This document shows, one piece after another, positions 16,894 to 25,403 of a stretch of 64,000 nt of DNA; position 1 is the first letter of the stretch, and every line of letters begins with the position of its first letter. The stretch is taken from contig JBKPPF010000009.1 in NCBI GenBank assembly GCA_046733475.1, positions 41,630 to 105,629 of the forward strand. The letters are read 5' to 3'. Under the pieces are notes generated by a model. That model was not told the DNA's origin. It searched no databases and saw only the letters and a program-made list of their open reading frames with translations. This stretch comes from DATEOR01 sp046733475 (lineage in GTDB: Bacteria; Actinomycetota; Thermoleophilia; Gaiellales; Gaiellaceae). Made by a program: the position numbers and the translations under genes.

Positions 16894-17760
16894 CTACAGA
16901 TCTTTGCGATTGAAAGCCCAGAGCCCGATCAGCCCGAGAACGGCCATGTAGCCGACCACGTACGGCCAGAGCCAGGCTCCTGCGGGCTGCGCGCCGCCGA
17001 AGGGCCCGAGCGAGAGCGCAGCCTTCGTGAATCCCGCCGTGTCGGCTGTGATGCGGTTGAGCGCGTCTTGGTACAGGGCCTCGAAGGGGAGGGCCCACGA
17101 GGCGACGTTCGCGATCGTGTTCAGGCTGTCGGAGTTCAGTGCCTCGCCGATCTGGCCGAGCAGGCCGGCGACGAGACCGGCGCCGAATACCATGAAGATC
17201 GCGATGCCGTTCGCGATCGCGGAGAGCACGATCGAGCCGAAGAGCGAGATCGCGACGATGACCGCGATCGCTACGGCGAGCTCGATCGCGGGGAGGAAGA
17301 TCTGGTCGGGCCACCAGCCGGTCACCCAGTGCGTGATGAGGAGCGACGCGGTGTAGACGAGCACGACGTAGACCGCGCAGACGAGCGCCGCGGCCCCGAA
17401 CCGGCCTGCGAGCAGCGCTGCCCGGCCCACCGGCCGGACGACGAGCGGCTGCAGGAGTCCGCGCTCGGCGTCCCCGCGCACGACCGCGTGGGTGAGGAAG
17501 ATCGCGAGCACGGTTCCGAGGAACAGCACCGCGAAGATCGAGAGGCCGAAGAGCGTGGCGCTGAAGAGCACTTGCGTGTCGACGAGCGCGCCTCCGTCGA
17601 GCGACTCCGTCGAGAACGGGTCGATCGACTGGTAGGCCTTGTAGGTGCCGAACCCGTAGAGGCCGAGGAACGCGGCTGTGAGGACGAGCACGACCGGGAA
17701 GACGCGCCGGCGAACGCTCTCCTGCATCGCGTAGCCCGCGACGATGACCGCGCCTCTCAA
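16894..17760 (-). CDS. ABC transporter permease (ABC-2 type)
   Basis: About 288 residues with six membrane segments, including VVLVLTAAFLGLYGFGTY, ALVCAVYVVLVYTASLLI, a central VIVAISLFGSIVLSAIANGI and a final VGYMAVLGLIGLWAF. The cytosolic loop AVVRGDAERGLLQPLVVRPV is typical of NosY/CcmB-like ABC-2 permeases. TTG 17760 overlaps the ATPase stop (TTGA) and was chosen for that coupling; an ATG ten codons later is possible. It forms an exporter with the upstream ATPase; cargo unknown. Confidence 0.82.
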   Translation of the reverse strand: MRGAVIVAGYAMQESVRRRVFPVVLVLTAAFLGLYGFGTYKAYQSIDPFSTESLDGGALVDTQVLFSATLFGLSIFAVLFLGTVLAIFLTHAVVRGDAERGLLQPLVVRPVGRAALLAGRFGAAALVCAVYVVLVYTASLLITHWVTGWWPDQIFLPAIELAVAIAVIVAISLFGSIVLSAIANGIAIFMVFGAGLVAGLLGQIGEALNSDSLNTIANVASWALPFEALYQDALNRITADTAGFTKAALSLGPFGGAQPAGAWLWPYVVGYMAVLGLIGLWAFNRKDL

Positions 17761-18596
17761 CTCGTCTCCCCTTCGACGGCCTCGAGGTAGATCTCCTCGA
17801 GAGTCGTCTCCAGCACGCGGACGCCGTAGACCTTGCCTCCGGCGGCGACGAGCTCGGACACGATTCTCGGCGCATCCTCCCGGCGCGCGGATTCGAAGAG
17901 CTGGGTGCCCTGGTCCGTGTCCACCTCGACGCCCCGCGGCCGTGCGAGCTCCTCGGTACGGCCCGCTGCGACGACCAGGCCTTTCGAGAGAATCACCACT
18001 CGGTCGCAGACGAGCTCGACCTCGCTCAGGAGGTGCGAGTTGAGGAGCACCGACACGCCGCGCCGCCGGAGCTCCTCGAGGAGGCGGCGCACGGTTCGCC
18101 GGCCGACCGGGTCGAGCGCGCTCGTCGGCTCGTCGAGAAAGAGCAGGCGCGGGTTGCCGACGAGCGACTGCGCGATGCCGAGGCGCTGCTGCATGCCCTT
18201 CGACATGTCCTCGACCTTGCGCGACCTCGCCTCGGTCAGGCCGACGAGCTCGAGGAGCTCGGCGCGCTCGGCCTCGCCGCCGTCCGAGCCCGCCAGCCGT
18301 TGGTGAAGCTCGAGGAGCTCGTCGGCGTTGTACCACCCCGGGAAGCGGAAGAGCTCCGCGAGGTAGCCGAGCGAGGCGCGCGCGGCCGCTGACCCCGCCG
18401 GGGCGCCGGCGACCTCGGCCGTGCCGGCGCTCGCGCACACGAGCCCGCAGGCGATTTTCACGAGGGTGGACTTGCCGGCGCCGTTCGGCCCGAGGAGCCC
18501 GACGAGCTCTCCCTCGCCGACCTCGAGGTCGACGCCGCCGAGCGCGGTCACGTTCCCGTACCGCTTCGCGAGACCCTGTGCGCGGAACGCGGCCAC
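17757..18596 (-). CDS. ABC transporter ATP-binding protein
   Basis: A 279-residue ATPase with Walker A GPNGAGKST, a degenerate signature MSKGMQQR in place of LSGGQ, Walker B LLFLDEPTSALDP and the H-loop SHLLSEVE. The C-terminal extension TQLFESARREDAPRIV is typical of CcmA/NosF-type exporters. It pairs with the overlapping permease gene to energise membrane export. Confidence 0.93.
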   Translation of the reverse strand: MAAFRAQGLAKRYGNVTALGGVDLEVGEGELVGLLGPNGAGKSTLVKIACGLVCASAGTAEVAGAPAGSAAARASLGYLAELFRFPGWYNADELLELHQRLAGSDGGEAERAELLELVGLTEARSRKVEDMSKGMQQRLGIAQSLVGNPRLLFLDEPTSALDPVGRRTVRRLLEELRRRGVSVLLNSHLLSEVELVCDRVVILSKGLVVAAGRTEELARPRGVEVDTDQGTQLFESARREDAPRIVSELVAAGGKVYGVRVLETTLEEIYLEAVEGETS

Positions 18597-18636
18597 GCGG
18601 CGAGTCTACGCGCGAGCACGGCGTTACTGTTCACCC

Positions 18637-19380
18637 GTGGGAGTGATCCACGAGGACGTCGTCGCCGAGGGCGAGCGCCTCATCGACCGAGCGGCGGCCG
18701 AGGGGGTTCCCCTTCGGCTGCTGGGCGGGGTGGGGATGCGGCTGCGGGCCCCAGGCGAGCTCGCCCCCGTGTTCCGGCGCACCTACGCGGACCTCGACTT
18801 CGTCACGACCAAGAAAGACGTCGGCGCGACGACGGGACTTTTCCGCGCGGAGGGCTACGAGGCCCAGGTCGCCTTCAACGCCCTCCACGGCGGCGAGCGC
18901 CTGCTCTTCTTCGACAACGACCATGACCGCCAGGTGGACGTCTTCGTCGGCTCGTTCTCGATGTGCCACAAGATCCCGCTCGACGGGCGCATCGAGGTCG
19001 ATCCCGTGTCGATCCCTCTCGCGGAGCTCCTGCTCACGAAGCTCCAGGTCGTTCAGCTGAACGAGAAGGACGTCCGCGACGCGCTGGCGCTCCTCCACGA
19101 CCACGATGTCGCGGACGCGGACGGCGACACGATCAACGGCGCGCGCGTGGCCGAGCTCTGCGCTTCGGACTGGGGCCTCTGGCGCACGATCACGCAGAAC
19201 CTTGCCGCCTGCCGTGACTTCGCGGGCTCGGTCGACGTGCCCGACCGCGAAACGCTCGAAAAGCGCTTCGACGCGCTCCTCGGGCGGATCGAGGACGAGC
19301 CGAAGTCGCGCTCCTGGCGAATGCGCGCCAAGATCGGCGACCGGAAGCGTTGGTACGACTTGCCCGAAGAAGTTGCATAG
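18637..19380 (+). CDS. Nucleotidyltransferase-like protein
   Basis: A 247-residue soluble protein from GTG 18637. The segment LRLLGGVGMRLRAP followed by RRTYADLDFVTTKKDV and later RQVDVFVGSFSMCHKI has the pattern of minimal nucleotidyltransferases (a glycine-rich helix, then D-x-D-like acidic residues). The part LLLTKLQVVQLNEKDVRDALAL resembles AbiEii-like and related NTase folds. No partner antitoxin gene is adjacent. A metallophosphoesterase follows 33 bases later on the same strand. Activity is inferred from motif pattern only. Confidence 0.62.
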   Translation: MGVIHEDVVAEGERLIDRAAAEGVPLRLLGGVGMRLRAPGELAPVFRRTYADLDFVTTKKDVGATTGLFRAEGYEAQVAFNALHGGERLLFFDNDHDRQVDVFVGSFSMCHKIPLDGRIEVDPVSIPLAELLLTKLQVVQLNEKDVRDALALLHDHDVADADGDTINGARVAELCASDWGLWRTITQNLAACRDFAGSVDVPDRETLEKRFDALLGRIEDEPKSRSWRMRAKIGDRKRWYDLPEEVA

Positions 19381-19413
19381 AACAGGCAGAAGTCGTCTAA
19401 TCCCGCACTGACA

Positions 19414-20355
19414 GTGCGGCTCTTCTTCGCCACCGACATCCACGGCTCGGAGACCTGCTGGCGGAAGTTTCTGAACAGCGGGAAGCACTACGAGGCGGAT
19501 GTAATCGTGCTCGGCGGCGACATGACCGGCAAGGCGCTCGTCCCGATCGTCCACGACGGCGGCGGCAGCTGGCACGCGACCTTGCTGGAGAACAGGGAGA
19601 GACTCGAGGGCGAGGAGGCGGTTGCCGCCTTCGAAGAGGCGGTCATCCGCAGGGGCTACTACCCCTTCCGCACCGAGCCGGACGAGCTCCGCGACCTCGC
19701 TGACGACGAGCCGCGCTGGCACCAGCTGTTCCACAACGAGATGCTGAAGACGGTGGAGCGCTGGATGAACCTCGCGGACGAGCGGCTCGAGGGCAGCGGC
19801 ATCCGCTGCTTCGTCTGCCCGGGGAACGACGACCAGCTCGACATCGACGATGTTGTGGCTCGGGCGCGCAACGTCGAGCTCGCCGAAGGCCGCGTCGTGG
19901 AGCTGGACGGGTTCCAGATGGCGTCGACGGGCTGGTCGAACCTCACCCCGTGGGACACGTACCGCGAGGAGGACGAGCCGCAGCTCGCCGAGCGCATCAA
20001 GCGGGTGGTAGACCAGGTGACCGCCGAACCCGAGCGGACGATCTTCAGCTTCCACTGCCCGCCCTACAACTCAGGCTTGGACGAGGCTCCCGAGCTCACC
20101 GAGAACATGGAGCTGAAGGACGCGGGCCGCGCGACGAAGCCGGTGGGCTCGACCGCCGTCCGGCAGGCGATCGAAGATTTCGAGCCGGCGCTCTCCCTCC
20201 ACGGCCACATCCATGAGTGCAAGGCGTCCGCGCGGATCGGGCGCACGCTCTGCATCAACCCCGGGAGCTCCTACGAGCAGGGCGATCTCCTCGGGGCCGT
20301 CATCGACCTCGACGGCAAGAAGAAGGTCAAGCGCTTCCTGCTCACGAGCGGATAG
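19414..20355 (+). CDS. Calcineurin-like metallophosphoesterase
   Basis: A 313-residue phosphoesterase with the full metal-binding set: D-x-H (FFATDIHGS), GGD (VLGGDMTG), GND (CPGNDDQL), H (FSFHCPPYN) and GHxH (LHGHIHE). The family hydrolyses phosphomono- or diesters with two metal ions. GTG start at 19414 begins directly with the first strand. The APC permease follows after nine bases, behind its own GGAGG, so the two are likely one transcript. Substrate unknown. Confidence 0.88.
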   Translation: MRLFFATDIHGSETCWRKFLNSGKHYEADVIVLGGDMTGKALVPIVHDGGGSWHATLLENRERLEGEEAVAAFEEAVIRRGYYPFRTEPDELRDLADDEPRWHQLFHNEMLKTVERWMNLADERLEGSGIRCFVCPGNDDQLDIDDVVARARNVELAEGRVVELDGFQMASTGWSNLTPWDTYREEDEPQLAERIKRVVDQVTAEPERTIFSFHCPPYNSGLDEAPELTENMELKDAGRATKPVGSTAVRQAIEDFEPALSLHGHIHECKASARIGRTLCINPGSSYEQGDLLGAVIDLDGKKKVKRFLLTSG

Positions 20356-20364
20356 GAGGACTGC

Positions 20365-21981
20365 ATGGCGACGACTGCGGGTGACATGCCGTACGAGGAG
20401 CGTTCACTCTTCGTACGGAAGGCCACAGGCCTCGTGCGCGGCTGGTCGGTGAAGGACGCGTTCATCTACGCGACCTTCTCGATCAACCTGATCACACTAG
20501 GCCTCTACATATTCTCGTACGGCCCGTTCATCCCGAACGCGAGCCTTCTCTGGGCCGTGCTGCTTTCGGGCGCGTATCTCCTCTTCCAGACGATCGTGTA
20601 CTCCTCGCTCATCGCGGCGATGCCCAGGGCTGGCGGCGACTACGTCTGGGTCAGCCGTGTCATAGGCGGCGGCATCGGGTTCGTGCTCGCGGTCTGCGGC
20701 TGGTGGTTCATCAACTGGCACTGGGTGCCCATCTACGCGAACATCCTCGAGAAGGAGTTCTTCCAGCCGCTTGCCGCCATCATCGGCTGGGACGCGGCCG
20801 TGACCTTCTTCGGCGAGCCCAAAGGCCTCTTCACGGCCTCCGTGATCACGGCCGTCCTGGCCGCGTTCTTCATCTCGCTCGGCATGCGCGGCTACGCGGC
20901 CCTGCAGAAGATGTGCTTCTACGGAGGACTTCTCGGCCTGGCGATCGTCTTCGGCCTTCTCCTCTTCCACTCGAAGGACGCATTCATCAGCGCGTTCAAC
21001 TCGGGTGCGCAGGACCAGTACGGAGCAAGTGGCGACGCGTACGCAAAGACGCTCGAGGCCGGGAACTACGAGGGTGCGGACAACCTCACGAGCCTTGCCT
21101 TCGGGACGACCGTCCTGCTCATCCCGATGATCGCGTTCTTCAATCTCTGGTCGAACTGGGGCGCGACGCTCTACGGTGAGGTCCGCGGGGCCTCCGACTT
21201 CCGTAAGAACATCTACGCGATGGCGGGAGCGCTGATCACGACGTCGATCGCCGCGATCATCTTCTTCCTGCTCATCTCGAAGACGATGGGCTGGGACTTC
21301 TACAACTCCGCGAACAACGCGTTCTGGTCCGGGTCCGACTCCATGGGCGGCGTCTGGCCCTACCCGGTGACGCTCGCCACGTTCTTCATCAGCCCGTGGC
21401 TCCAGTTCATCGTCATCCTGCTCATGTCGCTCTGGTTCTTCGGCTGGGTCGGGACGGTGTTCCTGACCGCGAGCCGCGTGATCTTCGCGACGGCGTTCGA
21501 CCGCATCCTCCCGGAGAGGGTGGCGCAGGTCTCGAAGAGCGGCGTGCCCTACTACGCGATCCTGATCATGTTCGTCCCGTCACTCGTGATCGCGTACTTC
21601 TACGCGTACAGTCCGACGTTCTTCAGCTGGACGCTCGACGCGACGCTCGTCATAGCCGTGACGTTTGTCGGCTCGACGGTGGCGGCGATGATCCTCCCGT
21701 GGCGAAAGCCGGAGATCTACAACGCCTCGCCGATCGCGAAGTACAAGGTGGCGGGCCTGCCGCTGATCACGGTCGCAGGAGTCGCGTTCCTCGCATTCCT
21801 CGGCTTCTGCATCTACAAGTGGCTCCAGGACGACGTCTACGGCTCCAACGACCCGGGCTCGCTCATCTACATGGGCTGCCTGTACGGGATCGCACTCGCG
21901 ATCTACGTGATCTCCAGGATCGTCCGCAAACGGCAGGGGATGAACCTGAAGATGGTCTACGACGAGATTCCGGCGGAATAG
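20365..21981 (+). CDS. APC-superfamily amino-acid/amine permease
   Basis: A 538-residue protein with about twelve transmembrane helices. The start region has the APC hallmarks (SVKDAFIYATFSINLITLG, then AAMPRAGGDYVWVSRVIGG). A strong GGAGGA lies seven bases before ATG. The neighbours (kinase-like protein, dimethylglycine/sarcosine dehydrogenase-like protein and the grd genes) suggest uptake of glycine, betaine, sarcosine or a related amine, but substrate is inference. A strong hairpin follows its stop. Confidence 0.88.
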   Translation: MATTAGDMPYEERSLFVRKATGLVRGWSVKDAFIYATFSINLITLGLYIFSYGPFIPNASLLWAVLLSGAYLLFQTIVYSSLIAAMPRAGGDYVWVSRVIGGGIGFVLAVCGWWFINWHWVPIYANILEKEFFQPLAAIIGWDAAVTFFGEPKGLFTASVITAVLAAFFISLGMRGYAALQKMCFYGGLLGLAIVFGLLLFHSKDAFISAFNSGAQDQYGASGDAYAKTLEAGNYEGADNLTSLAFGTTVLLIPMIAFFNLWSNWGATLYGEVRGASDFRKNIYAMAGALITTSIAAIIFFLLISKTMGWDFYNSANNAFWSGSDSMGGVWPYPVTLATFFISPWLQFIVILLMSLWFFGWVGTVFLTASRVIFATAFDRILPERVAQVSKSGVPYYAILIMFVPSLVIAYFYAYSPTFFSWTLDATLVIAVTFVGSTVAAMILPWRKPEIYNASPIAKYKVAGLPLITVAGVAFLAFLGFCIYKWLQDDVYGSNDPGSLIYMGCLYGIALAIYVISRIVRKRQGMNLKMVYDEIPAE

Positions 21982-21992
21982 CCGGATCCTTC

Positions 21993-22022
21993 GACAGGCG
22001 CGCCTTCCGGGGCGCGCCTGTC
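21993..22022. terminator. Perfect 12-bp hairpin between convergent permease and kinase genes
   Basis: Bases 21993-22004 pair perfectly with 22011-22022 around loop TTCCGG. The right arm runs into the stop codon (22023-22021) of the convergent kinase-like gene. It lies 11 bases after the permease stop. No U-run; a bidirectional terminator is the natural reading. Confidence 0.65.
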
Positions 22023-22935
22023 AATCCTCGCGCTGCACGTCTTCGAGGAGCCGCTCGAAGTCGGGACCTTCGAACTCCGCGACAGCGCGCTCGTACTTCT
22101 CCACGCCCCAGCCCCAGAAGTCGAAGTCGATATCGGAGACGCTGTCCTGGATGGACGCCCAGAGCGTCCAGCCGTACTTGGACATGAGGCCCCAGAGGCG
22201 CGCGCGGGCGACCTTGTTCGCGAGCGGCCGGCCGTAGTAGTGGGTGACGAGCTCGTCGAGCTGCGCGAGCGCGAGGTTCGATTCGCTCCAGACGTTGCCG
22301 AGCTCGAAACAGGCGTCGTTGTTGCCGGAGTACTCGTAGTCGATCAGACGGAACCCGTCGCCGACGTCGATGAAGTTCTCGGCGAGAAGGTCGTTGTTGC
22401 ACGGCACCGTGCCCTCGTCCCGGACCACCATCGCCTGCTCGATGCGCCGCACGTGGGACTCGTAGTCGACATAGCCGTCCGGCAGGCGGAAGCCCCGCTC
22501 CTGGACGAGGTCGAGGTAGCGCTTCTGGATCAGGAACATGTTGAAGTCGTCGCGGAACCGGCGTGCTCCGTGCAGCTGGCGGCAGGCGGCGGCGACCCAA
22601 TCGAGCCGGTCGCCACGGCGCAGGTCCTCCGCGGTCTGCGTCTGGCCTTCTATGAACTCGAGGACGAGGACGCTCTTTTCGGGCAGGTACGCGACGACTG
22701 CGGCGCCGATGCCCGCCTCGGCCGCCGCGACTGTGTTGTGGTGCTCGTTCTCCCGGTCGATCGCGAGAAGCCCCGCGTCCTTCGCGGACACGCGGACGAC
22801 GTAAACTCCGCCGTCCGTCTCGACCTTGTAGTTCGTGTTCGTAAGGCCGCCTGCGAGCTCGGACACCGCGTGCGCGCCTTGTAGCTCGGGGACGAGCTCG
22901 AGGACTTCGTCGATTTGCGTGCCGCCGCTTTCCAC
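22021..22935 (-). CDS. Choline/ethanolamine kinase-like phosphotransferase
   Basis: A 304-residue protein of the choline kinase/aminoglycoside phosphotransferase fold: GGLTNTNYKV (nucleotide loop), VYVVRVSAKDAGLLAIDREN (Lys/ion pair region), the catalytic segment CNNDLLAENFI and the metal-binding LIDYEYSGNNDACFELGN. The usual HxD of the catalytic loop reads NND here, so the residue before the catalytic Asp is Asn. Phosphorylation of choline or another small amine is plausible and fits the neighbouring betaine/sarcosine-type genes. GTG 22935 start; divergent from the flavoprotein gene over only 20 bp. Confidence 0.85.
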   Translation of the reverse strand: MESGGTQIDEVLELVPELQGAHAVSELAGGLTNTNYKVETDGGVYVVRVSAKDAGLLAIDRENEHHNTVAAAEAGIGAAVVAYLPEKSVLVLEFIEGQTQTAEDLRRGDRLDWVAAACRQLHGARRFRDDFNMFLIQKRYLDLVQERGFRLPDGYVDYESHVRRIEQAMVVRDEGTVPCNNDLLAENFIDVGDGFRLIDYEYSGNNDACFELGNVWSESNLALAQLDELVTHYYGRPLANKVARARLWGLMSKYGWTLWASIQDSVSDIDFDFWGWGVEKYERAVAEFEGPDFERLLEDVQRED

Positions 22936-22955
22936 GTGGCGTAGGTTTCTATCGC

Positions 22956-25364
22956 ATGGAGCGGGCGAGGGTAGTCGTCATCGGCGGCGGGATCACCGGG
23001 ACGAGCGTCGCCTATCACCTGGCCAAGGCGGGCTGGGGCGACGTCCTCCTGCTGGAGAAGGGCGAACTGACGAGCGGCTCGACGTGCCACGCGGCCGGGC
23101 TCGTCACCCAGTTCAACCCGTCGCCGACCATGATGCGTTTCCGGCGCTACAGCGTGGAGCTCTACCGCGAGCTCGGCGTCTTCGAGACCGTGGGGAGCCT
23201 GCGGATCGCCTCGAGTCCCGAGAGCCTGAAGGAGCTCCAGCGGGGGGCGAGCCGGGCGCGCGCGATCGGACTCGACGTCGAGGTCGTCGGGCCGGAGCAG
23301 GCCCTGCGCCTCATGCCGGCAGCGACGAAGGAGTCCCTCTACGGCGCGGTCTGGATCCCCGACGACGGCGCCGTCGACCCGCACACCGTCACGCATGCGC
23401 TCGCGGCTGCCGCCCGGGACCTCGGCGTGCAGATCCGGATCGGGACGCGCTTGACCGGGATCGAGCTCGGCCCGGGGCGGGAGGTGCGCGCCGTCCACAC
23501 GGAGGACGCCCGGATCGAGACGGAGTGCGTGGTGAACGCCTGCGGCATCTGGGCCCCCCAGGTTGCGGCCATGGTGGGCGCGTTCACGCCTTCCATCCCC
23601 GTCGACCACCAGCACATCGCGCTCGCCGCCGTGGAGGGCCACGAGCTTCCGCGCGAGATGCCCTGCTTCCGCGATACCGACAACCTGGTCTACGGTCGGA
23701 GCGAGGTCGGCGGAATGCTCTTCGGCGGCTACGAGGGCGACCCCGTCTCGCGCTGGGAAGACGGTGTTCCTTGGGAGCATGGAAGCCGCTCGCTTCCTCC
23801 GGACGAAGAGCGCTTCCGGCCGCTCTGGCAGGGCGCGATCCGCCGCTTCCCCTTCCTGCACGACGCGGGCATGGTGAAGCTCGTCTGTCATCCCGACGCG
23901 ATGACGCCCGACGGCAACCCGCTACTCGGCCCGATGCCGGGGGTGCCGGGCTTCTGGATGGCGGCCGGGCTGTCGCTGAACGGCTTCGGCGGTGCCGGCG
24001 GGATGGGGAAGACCGCGGCGGAGCTCATCACGTCCGGCGAGTCGGAGCTCGACGTCCAGGGCTACCGGCCCTGGCGGTTCGGCGGCCCGTACCGCGACCC
24101 CGGCTTTACGACCGCCGCCGCGCGCGAGGTTTACCGGTACTACTACCGCCTTCGCTATCCGCTCGACTCCGACGAGTGGGGGAGGCCGCAGCGGCTCAGC
24201 CCGCTGCACGGGCGCCTCCAGGAGCTGGGTGCGGTCTTCGGCACGAAGAACGGCTGGGAGCGAGCGGACTACTTCGTCCCGGGCCAGACCTGGCGGCGCG
24301 CGGGCGCCGACCAGCGTCAGTTCGGCTGGACGGCTCCGCCGTACCTCGAACTTCTCGCGGAGGAGCATCGCGCGTTCCGCGAGCGTTGCGGGATCATCGA
24401 CATGACGTCGTTCGGAAAGATCGAGGTCTCCGGGCCAGGCGCGCTGGCGCTGCTCGAGCGCGTGGCCGACAACCGGATCGACCGTCCGGTCGGCTCGATC
24501 GTCTACACACAGTTCCTGAACGACGGGGGCGGCATCGTCTCCGACGTGACCGTCACGCGCCTGGGCGAGGAGCGGTTCCGCGTGGTCACTGGAGCGGGGG
24601 CCGTCGACTCCGACGTCGGCTGGCTGCAGCTCAACGTCCGTCCTCAGGACGGGTCGGTGGAGATCCGCGACGAGACGGACGAGACCGCCGTCATCGGCCT
24701 CTGGGGGCCCGAGGCGCGCGCGGTGCTGCAGGCCGTAACGGCGGACGACGTCTCCGCCGAGGCGTTGCCGTTCCGCCGGGCGGAGGAGATCGCGCTCGAC
24801 GGAATCCCGGTGTTGGCGCAGCGGATCACCTACGTCGGTGAGCTTGGCTTCGAGCTCTACGTCGCGCGCGAGGCGGCCGTGCAGGTCTGGGATCGCCTGA
24901 TGGCTGCGGGCGAGGCGCACGGGATCGCGCCCGGCGGCTATCGCGTCCTCGACTCGCTCCGCCTCGAGAAGGGCTACCGCTACTTCGGCACCGACCTGAC
25001 GGCGGGCGACGATCCCCTCGAAGCGGGCCTCGGTTTCTGCGTCTCCTCGGAGAAGGACTTCAAGGGCCGCGCCGCACTGGAGGGCAAGCAGCCGGACAGG
25101 CGGTTGCGGACGCTCCTCGTCGGCGGTCAGGACTACGCGACGGTCTACGGCGGCGAGGCGATTCACCTGAACGGCTCCGTCGTCGGCCGGGTGCGAAGCG
25201 CGGGCTACGGCTTCACGGTCGGTCGGAACGTCGCCCTCGGCTACGTTCCCGCCGGGCTCGAGGAGGGAGCGGAGGTCGGCGTCGAGGTCTTCGGGGAGAT
25301 CCTCTCGGCCGAGATCGCGCCGGACGTCCTCTACGACCCCGAGAACGAGCGCGTCCGTGCCTAG
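22956..25364 (+). CDS. FAD-dependent dimethylglycine/sarcosine dehydrogenase-like protein
   Basis: An 802-residue flavoprotein. The N-terminal DAO domain has the dinucleotide motif VVVIGGGITGTSVAYHL and the segment LTSGSTCHAAGLVTQF, in which H45 occupies the position that binds FAD covalently in dimethylglycine dehydrogenase. The C-terminal half is a GcvT-like folate domain (RCGIIDMTSFGKIEVSGPGA; YVGELGFELYV; LRLEKGYRYFGTDLT). Enzymes of this build demethylate dimethylglycine or sarcosine, passing the one-carbon unit to tetrahydrofolate. It heads the gene run into grdE (39 bases on), suggesting a shared pathway on methylated glycines. Confidence 0.9.
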   Translation: MERARVVVIGGGITGTSVAYHLAKAGWGDVLLLEKGELTSGSTCHAAGLVTQFNPSPTMMRFRRYSVELYRELGVFETVGSLRIASSPESLKELQRGASRARAIGLDVEVVGPEQALRLMPAATKESLYGAVWIPDDGAVDPHTVTHALAAAARDLGVQIRIGTRLTGIELGPGREVRAVHTEDARIETECVVNACGIWAPQVAAMVGAFTPSIPVDHQHIALAAVEGHELPREMPCFRDTDNLVYGRSEVGGMLFGGYEGDPVSRWEDGVPWEHGSRSLPPDEERFRPLWQGAIRRFPFLHDAGMVKLVCHPDAMTPDGNPLLGPMPGVPGFWMAAGLSLNGFGGAGGMGKTAAELITSGESELDVQGYRPWRFGGPYRDPGFTTAAAREVYRYYYRLRYPLDSDEWGRPQRLSPLHGRLQELGAVFGTKNGWERADYFVPGQTWRRAGADQRQFGWTAPPYLELLAEEHRAFRERCGIIDMTSFGKIEVSGPGALALLERVADNRIDRPVGSIVYTQFLNDGGGIVSDVTVTRLGEERFRVVTGAGAVDSDVGWLQLNVRPQDGSVEIRDETDETAVIGLWGPEARAVLQAVTADDVSAEALPFRRAEEIALDGIPVLAQRITYVGELGFELYVAREAAVQVWDRLMAAGEAHGIAPGGYRVLDSLRLEKGYRYFGTDLTAGDDPLEAGLGFCVSSEKDFKGRAALEGKQPDRRLRTLLVGGQDYATVYGGEAIHLNGSVVGRVRSAGYGFTVGRNVALGYVPAGLEEGAEVGVEVFGEILSAEIAPDVLYDPENERVRA

Positions 25365-25403
25365 TTGCGGGGGGTCTCTGCGGCCGGGAGAATCGGAGGC
25401 CTG

